DNA of 49,515 bases, taken from the NCBI RefSeq assembly GCF_008386495.1, contig NZ_VTHJ01000002.1, positions 1 through 49,515 on the forward strand, written 5' to 3'. A program made the position numbers and the translations under genes. The stretch is from Streptomyces tailanensis (GTDB lineage: Bacteria > Actinomycetota > Actinomycetes > Streptomycetales > Streptomycetaceae). Below the pieces are notes generated by a model. The model made no database searches. It was given only the letters and a program-made list of their open reading frames with translations, and was not told where the DNA came from. This document shows positions 8,081-17,017 of this stretch, piece by piece (positions within the stretch are counted from its first letter, which is position 1; each line of letters starts with the position of its first letter).

Positions 8081-10494
8081 CAGTGCCGGGGACCCGGTAC
8101 CTCCGGGCCGATCCGCGCCAGTAGTCGCTGGCGTTCGTCGGCGAAGGTGGGGTCCGCCTGGTAGTCGGAGTGGCCGAGGATCGGGGCGGGCAGGGGGTGG
8201 GCGGCGGTGCGGCCGTAGGCGAGGGGGTCCTGGAGGGGCTCGGCGTCGACCTGCGGTCCGCGGTCGCCCGGCAGCCGTACGGGGCCGCCGATCGGGTCGG
8301 TGCGGCGGTACAGGTTGCGCCAGCAGTCGACCTCGCGGTGCAGGGAGGTCAGGGCCGTCGGGCCGAAGTGGGCGGGGAACCAGCGGCCGTACAGCCGCTC
8401 CAGTGGTGAGCCGTAGGTGAGCAGCGCGACCCGGCTGCGGACCGACGGGGTCAACTGCCAGGCGGCGGCCGCCGCGAGGACGCTGCCCTGGGAGTGACCG
8501 GAGATGACCAGCCGTCCGCCCGTGGTGCTCGTCCAGGTGGCCATCCGCCAGGTCAGGTCGGGCACGGCGCGCTCGGCGTAGCAGGGCGGCGCGAAGGGGT
8601 GCGCGGCGCGCGGCCAGAACGTGCCCACGTCCCAGAGGATGCCGATCGTGCGGCGCGCGGAGGCGTCCTTGTAGGCCCGGCGGCCCCAGGTCACGAACAG
8701 CAGGAGGCCCACACCGATCAGCCAGGAGCCGAGCGCCTGCGCGGTCTGGGCGGCGCCGGTGACGAAGGCGGGCGCATGGTGGGTCGCCTTCGCCGGTGTC
8801 TCGCCCGTCGCCATGGCTCCCGCCAAGGCCGCGGCGCCGAGGAGCAGCGTCACGGTGGCGAGGACTCCGATGATGCGTGGTGCCCGGTCGGTGAGGGCCG
8901 CCATGGCACGCGCGCGGGCGATGCGGCGGGTGCGGGCGGCGTCACGGGATTCGTGCTCCTCGTTCAGGCCTTCCTTCTCCTCGTTCAGGCCTTCCTTCGC
9001 TTGCCCGCGCTTGCGGGGTGCGGCTACGCCTGGTGGCACGTACTCGTCCTCCACCGCTCGCGTCTCCTCCTGTCTCAGCACCCAGGTGCGCCGGGCCAGC
9101 CAGGCCAGGAGGGTCAGGGCGACCAGGAGGAGGGGTGGGATGACGGCAGCCTGCCAGGTGAGGAGTACGGGTGGGCCGGGGAGAGGGTCGGCGGTGCCGC
9201 CCAGCCAGTCGGCGACGCGTTGGGCGACACCGGCGGACATCACGCCGCCGAGGGCGCAGGCGAGCATGGCGACGGCGGGGCCGGCGAGGCCGTACATCGC
9301 GGTGCGCGGGTCGGGGCGGGAGCGGTACAGGATGTGGGCGACCACGCCGAGCGCGATGACGAGCAGGCCCTGGACCAGGGTGATCCCGCCGAAGGTCAGG
9401 TCTCCCGGCAGTCGCTGCGTCGAGGTCCAGTCGGGGCGCGGCCAGCCGGCGTGGACCAGGGCGAGGACGAGCAGAGCGATCGAGCCGGTGGGCAGGCGGC
9501 GGACCAGGTGCTCGTCCAGGTCCTTGTCGAGGCGATTCTCGGTGCGGCCCCTGCGGCACACGACCCACACCACGACGACGGCGCCCAGCACGAGCGTCGC
9601 GTTCAGCAGCCAACCCAGGAGTTCGAGAACGGCGGGGCCGCCCGCCCGGCGGTCGTGGTGGGCCGCGGAGGTACCGACGGCCGCGGCGATCGTCAGGAAC
9701 CCGGCCGCCGCGTGAGCGGCCCGCAGCCTGGCGACCAGTCGGCGCCCGTACCAGAAGCCGGGCCGGCCGAGGGCGACGCGCTCGGTGTCCGCGTCGACGA
9801 TGGGGTGCGCGTCGGCGGGCCGGGGGTCGCCGTCCCGGTCCATGGGCCGCTGGGACTCGTACGCGCTCCAGGTGCGGTGGGACAGGTACCACAGGAGGAC
9901 GGTCAGCACGGCGGGTACGAGGGCGGCCAGGGCGAGGCGGCGGCCCGGCTGGCTCCACCAGCCGTCGCCGGAGACGTCCGGGGAGAGGAAGCCGAGCCAG
10001 GTGTGCGCCTCGGCGCACGCGCGCGTGCCCGCGCACTGCCAGGCGGTGAGATCGAGGGCGACCTCGCAGGCGGCGGCGACGAGCAGCACGGTCAGGGTCA
10101 GGCCGGTCAGCCGCACCAGGAGGCCGTAGAGACGTACCGTTCGCCGTCGGTTCAGGGTGTTGGGGCGCATCCAGTGGGCGAGGTTGACCACCATGAACGG
10201 CAGCAGCAACAGCCACAGGGCGCGCGAGCCGTTGCCCGAGGTGAGGTTGCACCAGACGTAGGCCTCGGGCACCGGTTTGGCCCGGTGGTCCGCGGGCCGG
10301 GCTTCCGCGTCGGCATCGTCGATGCGGCGGAAGACGGCCGCCGTGTCGTCGCCGGTGACCCGGACCGTACGTGGGTCGTCCAGCATGCGTTCGGGTGTGG
10401 TGCCGCCGACTCCGTGGACGAGAAGTTCGAGGGCGGTATGCCCGGCAACTTCCGTTTGCCCCTTGTCTTCCGTATCTTCCGTCGCGCGATCCAC
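8077..10494 (-). CDS. Large multi-pass membrane protein with lipase-like GHSQG motif
   Basis: 805 residues from a GTG at 10494 that has GGGGGAAGCGGA just upstream. The N-terminal part carries an alpha/beta-hydrolase opening (LLVHGVGGTTPERML, about residues 25-40), several hydrophobic segments follow through the middle (for example LLLLPFMVVNLA, TLTVLLVAAACEVAL), and the C-terminal region has the nucleophile elbow VISGHSQGSVLAAAAAW and YGSPL. This arrangement, a membrane block inserted in a hydrolase-like protein, recurs in Streptomyces proteins of unknown function. A 21-nt direct repeat duplicates KEGLNEE in a charged loop. The gene is convergent with the hydrolase remnant and their stop codons share a CTAG. 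Confidence 0.75.
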   Translation of the reverse strand: MDRATEDTEDKGQTEVAGHTALELLVHGVGGTTPERMLDDPRTVRVTGDDTAAVFRRIDDADAEARPADHRAKPVPEAYVWCNLTSGNGSRALWLLLLPFMVVNLAHWMRPNTLNRRRTVRLYGLLVRLTGLTLTVLLVAAACEVALDLTAWQCAGTRACAEAHTWLGFLSPDVSGDGWWSQPGRRLALAALVPAVLTVLLWYLSHRTWSAYESQRPMDRDGDPRPADAHPIVDADTERVALGRPGFWYGRRLVARLRAAHAAAGFLTIAAAVGTSAAHHDRRAGGPAVLELLGWLLNATLVLGAVVVVWVVCRRGRTENRLDKDLDEHLVRRLPTGSIALLVLALVHAGWPRPDWTSTQRLPGDLTFGGITLVQGLLVIALGVVAHILYRSRPDPRTAMYGLAGPAVAMLACALGGVMSAGVAQRVADWLGGTADPLPGPPVLLTWQAAVIPPLLLVALTLLAWLARRTWVLRQEETRAVEDEYVPPGVAAPRKRGQAKEGLNEEKEGLNEEHESRDAARTRRIARARAMAALTDRAPRIIGVLATVTLLLGAAALAGAMATGETPAKATHHAPAFVTGAAQTAQALGSWLIGVGLLLFVTWGRRAYKDASARRTIGILWDVGTFWPRAAHPFAPPCYAERAVPDLTWRMATWTSTTGGRLVISGHSQGSVLAAAAAWQLTPSVRSRVALLTYGSPLERLYGRWFPAHFGPTALTSLHREVDCWRNLYRRTDPIGGPVRLPGDRGPQVDAEPLQDPLAYGRTAAHPLPAPILGHSDYQADPTFADERQRLLARIGPEVPGPRHC
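8956..8997 (-). repeat. 21-bp perfect tandem duplication inside the membrane hydrolase gene
   Basis: Two adjacent identical copies (8956-8976 and 8977-8997) duplicate the heptapeptide KEGLNEE in frame. The location is a charged loop between membrane segments, so the change in length is probably tolerated. Confidence 0.9.
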
Positions 10495-10786
10495 TGTTCC
10501 GCTTCCCCCGTGATGCACCGCAAGGCAGATGTGATGTGCAGGCACAGATGATCGCCGCTCAGCGGGATGCGTACACCTGTGGTCACCGAATCTCCCCGAT
10601 CCGTGTGATAGTGACGGGCGCGAGGACGGCGCGTGACGTGCCCGCGCATGTGCAGGTAGTGGCGCCACCCGTGGTGTGGCGTGCGAATATGGGACGTCCT
10701 CGGGACCGGGGACAGGGGGCATTTCCTCGTCGGAGGGGGTATGGGAGGCGTGTCGAGCGTGATGGGGCGAAAGGACCGGAGCGAGC

Positions 10787-11617
10787 GTGAGTGAGAACCA
10801 GAACCTCCTCGCGGAGCAGCGCCGTGCCCTGATCCTCGACGAGGTGCGACGGCGGGGCGGCGTCAGGGTCAACGAGCTGACGCGCAAGCTCGGCGTGTCG
10901 GACATGACGGTGCGCCGCGATCTGGACGCGCTCGCCCGCCAGGGCGTGGTGGAGAAGGTGCACGGCGGCGCCGTACCGGTGGCCGAGGCGAGTACACACG
11001 AACCAGGCTTCGAGGCGAAGTCCGGGCTGGAGCTGAGCGCCAAGGAGGACATCGCGCGCGCCGCCGCCGAACTGGTGGCGCCGGGGTCCGCGATCGCCCT
11101 CTCGGGCGGTACGACGACGTACGCGCTCGCGCACCGGCTGGTGGATGTGCCGGACCTGACCGTGGTCACCAACTCGGTGCGGGTCGCCGATGTCTTCCAT
11201 GCCGCCCAGCGGTCTTCGGGGCCCCGGCAGGGTGCGGCGACCGTCGTGCTCACCGGTGGGGTGCGGACTCCGTCGGACTCGCTGGTGGGGCCGGTGGCCG
11301 ATCAGGCGATCGCGGCGCTCCACTTCGATGTGCTGTTCCTGGGTGTGCACGGGATATCGGTCGAGGCCGGCCTCTCCACGCCGAACCTTGCGGAGGCCGA
11401 GACGAACCGGCGGCTCGTGCAGTCGGCTCGGCGGGTGGTTGTCGTGGCCGACCACACGAAGTGGGGGACGGTGGGGTTGAGTTCGTTCGCGGCGTTGGAG
11501 CAGGTCGACACGCTGGTGACGGACGCGGGGTTGGCTGCGCAGGCTCGGGCCGAGATTGCTGAGCATTTGCGGCGGTTGGTGGTGGCCGGGGAGGACGAGG
11601 AGAGCGCCGATCTTTGA
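10787..11617 (+). CDS. DeoR/GlpR family transcriptional regulator
   Basis: 276 residues starting at GTG with AGGACCGGAG just upstream. The N-terminal winged helix (RRGGVRVNELTRKLGVSDMTVRRDLDALARQG, read as two halves around residue 40) and the wing motif VEKVHGGAV are textbook DeoR. The sensor domain (about 80-250) shows the DeoRC features PGSAIALSGGTTTYALAHRL, LTVVTNS and VVVVADHTKWG, which bind a phosphorylated sugar. Such proteins usually repress sugar catabolic operons. No sugar operon is directly adjacent; the closest candidates in this window are the SIS/aldolase genes near 28-30 kb. It converges on the PLP lyase gene. Confidence 0.92.
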   Translation: MSENQNLLAEQRRALILDEVRRRGGVRVNELTRKLGVSDMTVRRDLDALARQGVVEKVHGGAVPVAEASTHEPGFEAKSGLELSAKEDIARAAAELVAPGSAIALSGGTTTYALAHRLVDVPDLTVVTNSVRVADVFHAAQRSSGPRQGAATVVLTGGVRTPSDSLVGPVADQAIAALHFDVLFLGVHGISVEAGLSTPNLAEAETNRRLVQSARRVVVVADHTKWGTVGLSSFAALEQVDTLVTDAGLAAQARAEIAEHLRRLVVAGEDEESADL

Positions 11618-11661
11618 GGGGCTTTGATTCCTGAGCGCCGTTTGAGTTCAGGACGTCTTGG

Positions 11662-11740
11662 GACTGCGGGCCGTCAGTGGCTTGTCGCGCCCACGCGGCG
11701 GAGCCGCATAGTGATACAGTCCCGCGCCCCTTGGCGGCGC
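11662..11740. repeat. Streptomyces-type extragenic repeat, possible bidirectional terminator
   Basis: The segment between the convergent DeoR and PLP-lyase genes contains GCGGCGGAGCCGC, which can fold as a short hairpin, followed by GATACAGTCCCGCGCCCC. I remember very similar strings between convergent genes of many Streptomyces. It probably acts as a terminator for both genes; that role is inferred from position. Confidence 0.5.
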
Positions 11741-11764
11741 TGTGCCCGGCGGCGATCGGTCGCC

Positions 11765-12889
11765 CTACTCCGTCCACACGCCCGTCTCCAGCAGGGTCTC
11801 GATCGCCTTCGTGTACGGGGCGATGTCCAGGCCCTGTTCCCTCAGCCACTCGTCCGAGTAGTACTTGTCCAGGTAGCGGTCGCCCGGGTCGCACAGGAGG
11901 GTTACTACGCTGCCCTGGCGGCCCGCGGAGACCATCTCGGCGACGATTTTCAGGGCGCTCCACAGGCCCGTGCCTGTGGAGCCGCCGGCTTTGCGGCCGA
12001 TGGAGTGTTCCAGGGCTCGTACGGCGGCGACGGCGGCCGCGTCGGGGACCTTCATCATGCGGTCGATGGCGCCGGGGACGAAGCTGGGCTCCATGCGGGG
12101 GCGGCCGATGCCCTCGATGCGGGAGCCGCCTTCGCAGGTGACGTCCGGGTCGCCGGTGGTCCAGCCCTCGAAGAAGCAGGAGTTCTCGGGGTCGGCGACG
12201 CAGAGGCGGGTGTCGTGCTGGGTGTAGTGGACGTAGCGCGCGATGGTTGCCGAGGTGCCGCCGGTGCCGGCCGTGGCGACGATCCAGGCGGGTTCGGGGA
12301 AGCGCTCCAACTCCAGCTGGCGGAAGATGGATTCGGCGATGTTGTTGTTGCCGCGCCAGTCCGTGGCCCGTTCGGCGTAGGTGAACTGGTCCATGTAGTG
12401 GCCGCCCGTCTCGGCCGCGAGGGCGGCGGCGGCCTCGTACATCTTCCTGGAGTCGTCCACGAAGTGGCAGCGGCCGCCGTGGAACTCGATCAGACGGATC
12501 TTCTCGGCGCTGGTGGTGCGCGGCATGACGGCGATGAAGGGCACGCCGATCAGCCCCGCGAAGTACGCCTCGGAGACGGCCGTCGAACCGCTGGACGCCT
12601 CGATCACGGGGCGGCCCGGCCGGATCCAGCCGTTGCAGAGGCCGTAGAGGAAGAGGGAGCGGGCGAGGCGGTGCTTGAGGCTGCCGGTGGGGTGGGTCGA
12701 CTCGTCCTTGAGGTACAGGTCGATGCCCCAGTCCTCGGGCAGCGGGAAGCGCAGGAGATGGGTGTCGGCGGAGCGGTTGGCGTCGGCCTGGACCTTGCGG
12801 ACGGCTGCTTTGAGCCAGCTCCGGTACTCCGTGTCGCTGTGGTCGACGTCGAGGGTCGCGCCCGGGCGAGTGGTCTGGGGGGTGCTCAC
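11765..12889 (-). CDS. PLP-dependent cysteine synthase-like lyase
   Basis: 374 residues from a GTG at 12889 that has TGAGGAG seven bases upstream; longer in-frame starts up to 12982 lack this. Fold-type II PLP enzyme: the cofactor lysine lies in [14 protein letters not shown], the substrate loop is [11 protein letters not shown], and the phosphate loop is [13 protein letters not shown]. The protein resembles cysteine synthase/cystathionine beta-synthase paralogues of actinobacteria, with the divergent [11 protein letters not shown] region that suggests a substrate other than O-acetylserine. The exact reaction cannot be told from sequence. A strong palindrome overlaps its predicted promoter. 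Confidence 0.88.
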   Translation of the reverse strand: MSTPQTTRPGATLDVDHSDTEYRSWLKAAVRKVQADANRSADTHLLRFPLPEDWGIDLYLKDESTHPTGSLKHRLARSLFLYGLCNGWIRPGRPVIEASSGSTAVSEAYFAGLIGVPFIAVMPRTTSAEKIRLIEFHGGRCHFVDDSRKMYEAAAALAAETGGHYMDQFTYAERATDWRGNNNIAESIFRQLELERFPEPAWIVATAGTGGTSATIARYVHYTQHDTRLCVADPENSCFFEGWTTGDPDVTCEGGSRIEGIGRPRMEPSFVPGAIDRMMKVPDAAAVAAVRALEHSIGRKAGGSTGTGLWSALKIVAEMVSAGRQGSVVTLLCDPGDRYLDKYYSDEWLREQGLDIAPYTKAIETLLETGVWTE

Positions 12890-12971
12890 GGCGTGCTCCT
12901 CACGCATTGCGCCGACGACGTGCGCGGCGTCGGACGTCCCGATGATAAACACCTTCCGCACGCTTCTCACC

Positions 12972-13004
12972 TGCATAAACATGCCTTTGGGTCACTCAAA
13001 GGCA
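12972..13004 (-). promoter_or_regulatory. Predicted promoter with perfect palindrome for the PLP-lyase gene
   Basis: On the minus strand TTGAGT (12994-12999) and TATGCA (12972-12977) are separated by 16 bases, a good -35/-10 pair. A perfect inverted repeat TGCCTTTG-N7-CAAAGGCA (12982-13004) overlaps the -35 and spacer, as expected for a repressor operator. A smaller GCAT-N4-ATGC repeat covers the -10. The leader to the GTG start would be about 75 nt. The regulator is unknown. Confidence 0.55.
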
Positions 13005-13287
13005 CTCCTGTGGCAGCGACGCGCGGGGCGCATGGGGGGCGCATGCCGCGCGTGCGCCGGAACGCCGCCCCCGACCATCCGTGCGCACTGGTGCTCGACG
13101 ACAGGGACGTGCAGACTTCACGGCACGGGCACAAGTCGATCCCATCCGGGCCACAGCCGATCCCCTCCGGGGGCGGCCGATCCCGGCCGGGCGGCGCAGG
13201 GGACGGCGTCTCTCGGGCACACTGGATCACGGTCCGTACCCGGATCACGACTCAAGGACGACCGAAGCGCACAAGGGGGCGGGGCAC
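13005..13287. other. Intergenic region with three imperfect 20-bp repeats
   Basis: About 280 bp upstream of the small protein gene. Around 13136-13195 three imperfect 20-base units of the form CGATCCC-N2-CCGGG follow each other. I see no gene here; open frames are shadows of high GC. Confidence 0.4.
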
Positions 13288-13611
13288 ATGGCGGAGCCGG
13301 AGTTCACGGCCACGGGCGTGCGGATCGGGAAGCGGCTGCGGCAGCTCACCCGGGCGGGGCAGGTCCGGATAGAGGATGGCCGGCTGCAGTTGCTGACCAG
13401 TTACGGCAGTGAGATCGACAGCGCCCCGGTGCAGGCGGTGCGGGCGACCAAGCCGTGGTTCGCGCCCGAGGACCGGGCGTTGGCCGACGTCAACGGCACC
13501 CGTTACACGCTCACCCTGAACGAGCACGACCCGGCTCCGGGGAAGCCCGGACCGCCCTCGGCGCGCCGGTTCATCGAGGCGGTGCGCAGGGCCGCGGGGC
13601 GCGGTGGCTGA
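13288..13611 (+). CDS. Small conserved hypothetical protein
   Basis: 107 residues from ATG at 13288, preceded by AAGGGGGCGGGG. The protein is soluble and basic at the C-terminus, with a beta-rich pattern (VRIGKRLRQLTRAGQVRIED, RLQLLTSYGSEI) and a later conserved-looking WFAPEDRALADVNGTRY. I do not recognise a domain; I believe similar short proteins occur in other Streptomyces, but the function is unknown. The start was set by the ribosome binding site; a longer in-frame opening at 13081 is not credible because it crosses the repeats upstream. Confidence 0.65.
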   Translation: MAEPEFTATGVRIGKRLRQLTRAGQVRIEDGRLQLLTSYGSEIDSAPVQAVRATKPWFAPEDRALADVNGTRYTLTLNEHDPAPGKPGPPSARRFIEAVRRAAGRGG

Positions 13612-13891
13612 CGGACCGCGAGTTGCGGGACCGCACCCCCTGGGTCACGCTGTTCTCACGTCACTCTGGGTTTACCGGCGATAACGCTGCGAACCAGCCC
13701 GCCGGCCACGACAGCGGGCGGCGGTTCGTACGCAGCCGCCCCACGAGCAGCGCGGCAGCCCCGGCGGCCGCCCCCACGGGCGGCAGTCGTAGCAGGCGGC
13801 CGCCCCACAGCAGGCGGCGTTTTTCGCCCAGCCACCTCGCTGGATCCGTCCTCCGATCTTCTTCCGGACTCAACTTCGGGGAGTCGCAGCC
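13612..13891. other. Intergenic region upstream of the ATPase gene
   Basis: About 280 bp with no gene that I can support. A minus-strand frame reading through it contains an Ala/Leu/Arg-rich stretch but has no start signal and continues as the antisense of the next gene. The promoter of the ATPase gene must lie here. Confidence 0.4.
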
Positions 13892-14425
13892 GTGATCAGC
13901 CAGCACAGCAGGCATTGCACGGTGGAGCTCCAAGCCCTGCCGTCGCGGATCGGCCAGGTCCGCAGAATCGTCTCTGCGCAATTGCGCTACTGGCATCTGG
14001 ATCCCTTGATCGAGCGGGCCGTGCTCGGGGTGACCGAGCTGCTGTCCAACGTCCACCGGCACGCCGAACCGGACAAGATGTGCACCGTGGAGATCGAGTT
14101 GCTCCTCGGCCGGCTCACTGTCTCGGTGCACGACAACGACCCGCGTCTCCCGGTCGTCCAGGACGCGGAGCTCTTCGCCACCAGTGGGCGTGGCCTCGCG
14201 ATGGTCGCCGCGGTGAGCGAGAGCTGGGGTGTCAGGCCGCATGGCGAGTCGGGCAAGGTCGTGTGGTTCACGCTCCCGGCGTCCTCGGCCGCGGTGCCGA
14301 AGATCTCGCCGTACGACGCCGGACAGCCGCAGCCGCAGGCTCAGCAGTGCGACGCCGGACGGCGTCCCGCCACGCGCGGGCGCAGGTCCGAACACGCTCC
14401 CGCCCGGTCGGCCGTCGCAGGCTGA
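13892..14425 (+). CDS. RsbW-like ATP-binding regulatory protein (HATPase_c_2)
   Basis: 177 residues from a GTG with CGGGGAG upstream. The GHKL fold is visible: N-box VLGVTELLSNVHRHAEPD, G1-type region VHDNDPRLPVV and G2 loop TSGRGLAMVAAVSESWGV. Proteins of this class in Streptomyces are anti-sigma-factor kinases or their relatives; they phosphorylate anti-anti-sigma factors or simply bind partners. The last 40 residues are Pro/Gln/Arg-rich and probably disordered. No sigma or antagonist gene is adjacent, so the partner is unknown. It converges on the FtsX gene with a 30-bp gap. Confidence 0.88.
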   Translation: MISQHSRHCTVELQALPSRIGQVRRIVSAQLRYWHLDPLIERAVLGVTELLSNVHRHAEPDKMCTVEIELLLGRLTVSVHDNDPRLPVVQDAELFATSGRGLAMVAAVSESWGVRPHGESGKVVWFTLPASSAAVPKISPYDAGQPQPQAQQCDAGRRPATRGRRSEHAPARSAVAG

Positions 14426-14455
14426 CCGGGCGGTGACCCACTGCCGACCGGTGTC

Positions 14456-17017
14456 TCACTCGGTGGCGATGGCGCGCAGCATGTCCAGGCGGGCCGCCCG
14501 CCGGGCCGGGCGCAGGCCCGCCAGGACTCCGGCCGCGAGGCCCACGAGTGCCACCACTGTGAGTTGCGTCGGCGCAAGCGCGAAGGCGAAGGCACTGTCG
14601 CTCGCGCCGTCGAAGGCCTTGACGAGGACCCAGCCGAGGAAGGCGCCGAGGCCGAGGCCGCCCGCCGTACCGAACGCGGCGACCAGGACCGACTCCCAGC
14701 GGACCATGGCCCGCAGTTGGGACCGGGTCTGTCCGACGGCCCGGAGCAGGCCGAGTTCGCGGGTGCGCTCGTGGATGGCGAGGGTCAGCGTGTTGGCGAT
14801 GCCGAGCAGCGCGATCAGTACGGCGAGCGCCAGCAGGGCGTAGACGAGGGTGAGCATCATGTCGATGCCGCCGGCGGAGGACTGGGCGTACTCGTCGCGG
14901 GTCTGCACGTCCTGGTTGCCGTAGCGCTCGGCCACCTGTTCTACCGCGGCCTTGCCATCGGCCGTGTTCACGCCGTCCCTGAAGGACACCGCGATGAGGG
15001 TGTCGGCGTCCTGGGTGCGGTGCGGGGCCCAGGCGGCGCGGGTGATGACGTAGTCGCCCGCGAGTTCCGACTGACCGTAGACCGCTCGGACGGTGAAGGT
15101 CGCCTTCTGGCCGTCGGTGAAGGTCAGTTCGGCCTTGTCACCCGTCTTCAGGTCCTGCTTGTCGGCCTCCTTCTCGGTGAGGGCGATGCCGTCGGTGCCG
15201 AGGCCGTCGAGCGAGCCGTGTACGTCGCCGAGGTCGAAGAGGGCGCCGAGTGCGGCGGGGTCGGTGACGGTCAACGCCCGTCCCTCGCCGTTGACTTCGG
15301 CGACGCCCCGGCCGAGTCCGACGGCGTTCGCCACCTCGGGCTTCTCGGCGATGGCAGGGGCGAGGCGGGGGCTGAGTCCGCTGCCGCCTCCGCCGAAGCC
15401 CGGTGTGCTGACCGCGACGTCGCCGGCGAAGGACCGGGACACCGTCTGGTCCATGGTGGCCTTGAGCGAGGCGGCGAAGACGGTGAACAGGGAGACGACG
15501 GCGACACCGATCATCAGCGCGCTCGCGGTGGCGGCGGTGCGCTTGGGACTGCGCAGCGCGTTGCGCCGGGCCAGGCCGCCGGTCACCCCGCGCAGCCTGT
15601 CGAGCGGCGCGCCGAGCAGGCGTACGGCGGTCGAGGACACGACAGGGCCGAGGACCACGAAGGCGACGAGAGCCAGGGCGGCGCCGGTGCCCGCGAGCCA
15701 GAGGGACGGTGTCGTGAAGGCCCCGGCGAGGGTGATGCCGACGGACAATGCGGCCAGGCCGCCGCCGAGGACGGCGCGGCCGCGCGAGGCGCCGGACTGG
15801 TCGACGGCCGTCTCCCGCAGAGCGGCCAGCGGGGCCGTACGACCCGCGCGGACGGCGGGGAGCAGGGCCGAGCCAAGGCAGACCACGACGCCGACCGCGA
15901 GCGGCAGCAGCATCGACAGCCCGCTGATCACCAGGTCGCCCTCGGGGAAAGGGAAGCCGATCGCCGGGAACAGCGCCTGCAACCCGGCCGCGATGCCGAT
16001 GCCGCCCGCGAGACCCACCGCCGACGCGGTCACCGCGACCACGCTCGCCTCGACGAGGGCCGAGACGGTCACTTGGCGGCGGGAGGCGCCGAGGGCGCGC
16101 AACAGGGCGTTCTCGCGGGTGCGTTGGGCGACGACGATTCCGAAGGTGTTGTGGATGGAGAAGGTCGCTACCAGCAGGGCGATGCCGGAGAAGACCAGCA
16201 GGAAGAGGGTGAAGATGTCCAGGAACTGGCTGGAGATCATCTCGGTGTTCTCCTCGGCCGACTCCTGGCCGGTGATCGCCTCCACTCCCTCGGGCAGTAC
16301 GGGAGTCAGCGCGTCGACCAGTTCCTGCTGGCTCACGCCGGGGCCCGCCCGTACGAGGATGCTCGTGGCCTGGCCGGGCGCGGCGGTGAGGTACTTCTCG
16401 GCGTCGGCGCGGGTCATGCCGGTGTAGGTGACCTGGGCCATGCCGTCCTCGCCGCCGAAGGTCGCGAGGCCGACGATCGTCACCTCGACCGGGTCGGGGG
16501 TGCGCAGGGTGGTGGTGTCGCCGATCCTCAGGTTGCCCGTCTCGGCGGTGGCCTTGTTGACGACGACCTCCCCGGGCTTCTCGGGGGCGCGACCCTCGGC
16601 CAGTCGGTAGGAGTTCAGCTCGGGGTCGTCGATCCAGTTGCCGGCGAGGGTGGGCGGGCCCGCGCCGCCGATCGGTTCGCCGTTCTTGCCGATCAGTTGG
16701 CCGGCGCCCTGGATGTCGGGGGCGGCCGCGGCGACACCGGAGACGTCCTCGATACGGGCGACGAGGTCGGCGTCGACGGGCTCCCGTACGCCCTCGCTCT
16801 CCCCCGGTGTGGTGATGGTGTCGGCGCTGCGGACGACGGCGTCGGTGCCGCTGGTCGCCCTGCCGAACATCGTGTCGAAGCTCGCCCGCAGGGTGTCCCC
16901 CATGACGAGGGTGCCCGCGAGGAAGGCCACGCCGAGGAGCACCGCCAGGAACGTACCGGCGAAGCGGCGCCTGTGGGTGCGCAGGGAGGACAGGCTGAGG
17001 CGCAGGGCGGCGTTCAT
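14456..17017 (-). CDS. ABC transporter permease with two FtsX domains
   Basis: 853 residues. An N-terminal membrane anchor (RFAGTFLAVLLGVAFLAGTL) is followed by a large extracytoplasmic domain (about 45-240), a block of three membrane segments of the FtsX/MacB type (about 255-430, LFLLVFSGIALLVATFSI, RENALLRALGASRRQV), a second half starting at RRNALRSPKRTAATASAL, another extracytoplasmic region, and a final FtsX block ending in RPARRAARLDMLRAIATE. It overlaps the upstream ATPase gene by ATGA, so translation is coupled. The transporter probably acts on the envelope or exports a lipid or peptide; substrate unknown. Confidence 0.92.
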   Translation of the reverse strand: MNAALRLSLSSLRTHRRRFAGTFLAVLLGVAFLAGTLVMGDTLRASFDTMFGRATSGTDAVVRSADTITTPGESEGVREPVDADLVARIEDVSGVAAAAPDIQGAGQLIGKNGEPIGGAGPPTLAGNWIDDPELNSYRLAEGRAPEKPGEVVVNKATAETGNLRIGDTTTLRTPDPVEVTIVGLATFGGEDGMAQVTYTGMTRADAEKYLTAAPGQATSILVRAGPGVSQQELVDALTPVLPEGVEAITGQESAEENTEMISSQFLDIFTLFLLVFSGIALLVATFSIHNTFGIVVAQRTRENALLRALGASRRQVTVSALVEASVVAVTASAVGLAGGIGIAAGLQALFPAIGFPFPEGDLVISGLSMLLPLAVGVVVCLGSALLPAVRAGRTAPLAALRETAVDQSGASRGRAVLGGGLAALSVGITLAGAFTTPSLWLAGTGAALALVAFVVLGPVVSSTAVRLLGAPLDRLRGVTGGLARRNALRSPKRTAATASALMIGVAVVSLFTVFAASLKATMDQTVSRSFAGDVAVSTPGFGGGGSGLSPRLAPAIAEKPEVANAVGLGRGVAEVNGEGRALTVTDPAALGALFDLGDVHGSLDGLGTDGIALTEKEADKQDLKTGDKAELTFTDGQKATFTVRAVYGQSELAGDYVITRAAWAPHRTQDADTLIAVSFRDGVNTADGKAAVEQVAERYGNQDVQTRDEYAQSSAGGIDMMLTLVYALLALAVLIALLGIANTLTLAIHERTRELGLLRAVGQTRSQLRAMVRWESVLVAAFGTAGGLGLGAFLGWVLVKAFDGASDSAFAFALAPTQLTVVALVGLAAGVLAGLRPARRAARLDMLRAIATE

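Noticed and set aside
10495..11253. N-terminal extension of the membrane hydrolase up to 11253
   Set aside because: The extension is antisense to the DeoR gene and has no hydrophobic or hydrolase motif; GTG at 10494 has a ribosome site.
13136..13195. Three 20-bp imperfect repeats considered as a CRISPR or iteron array
   Set aside because: Units are adjacent without spacers, imperfect and only three; more likely local slippage.
13661..13890. Minus-strand small protein with Ala/Leu-rich stretch upstream of the RsbW-like gene
   Set aside because: No start codon with ribosome site and the frame continues as antisense of the ATPase gene.
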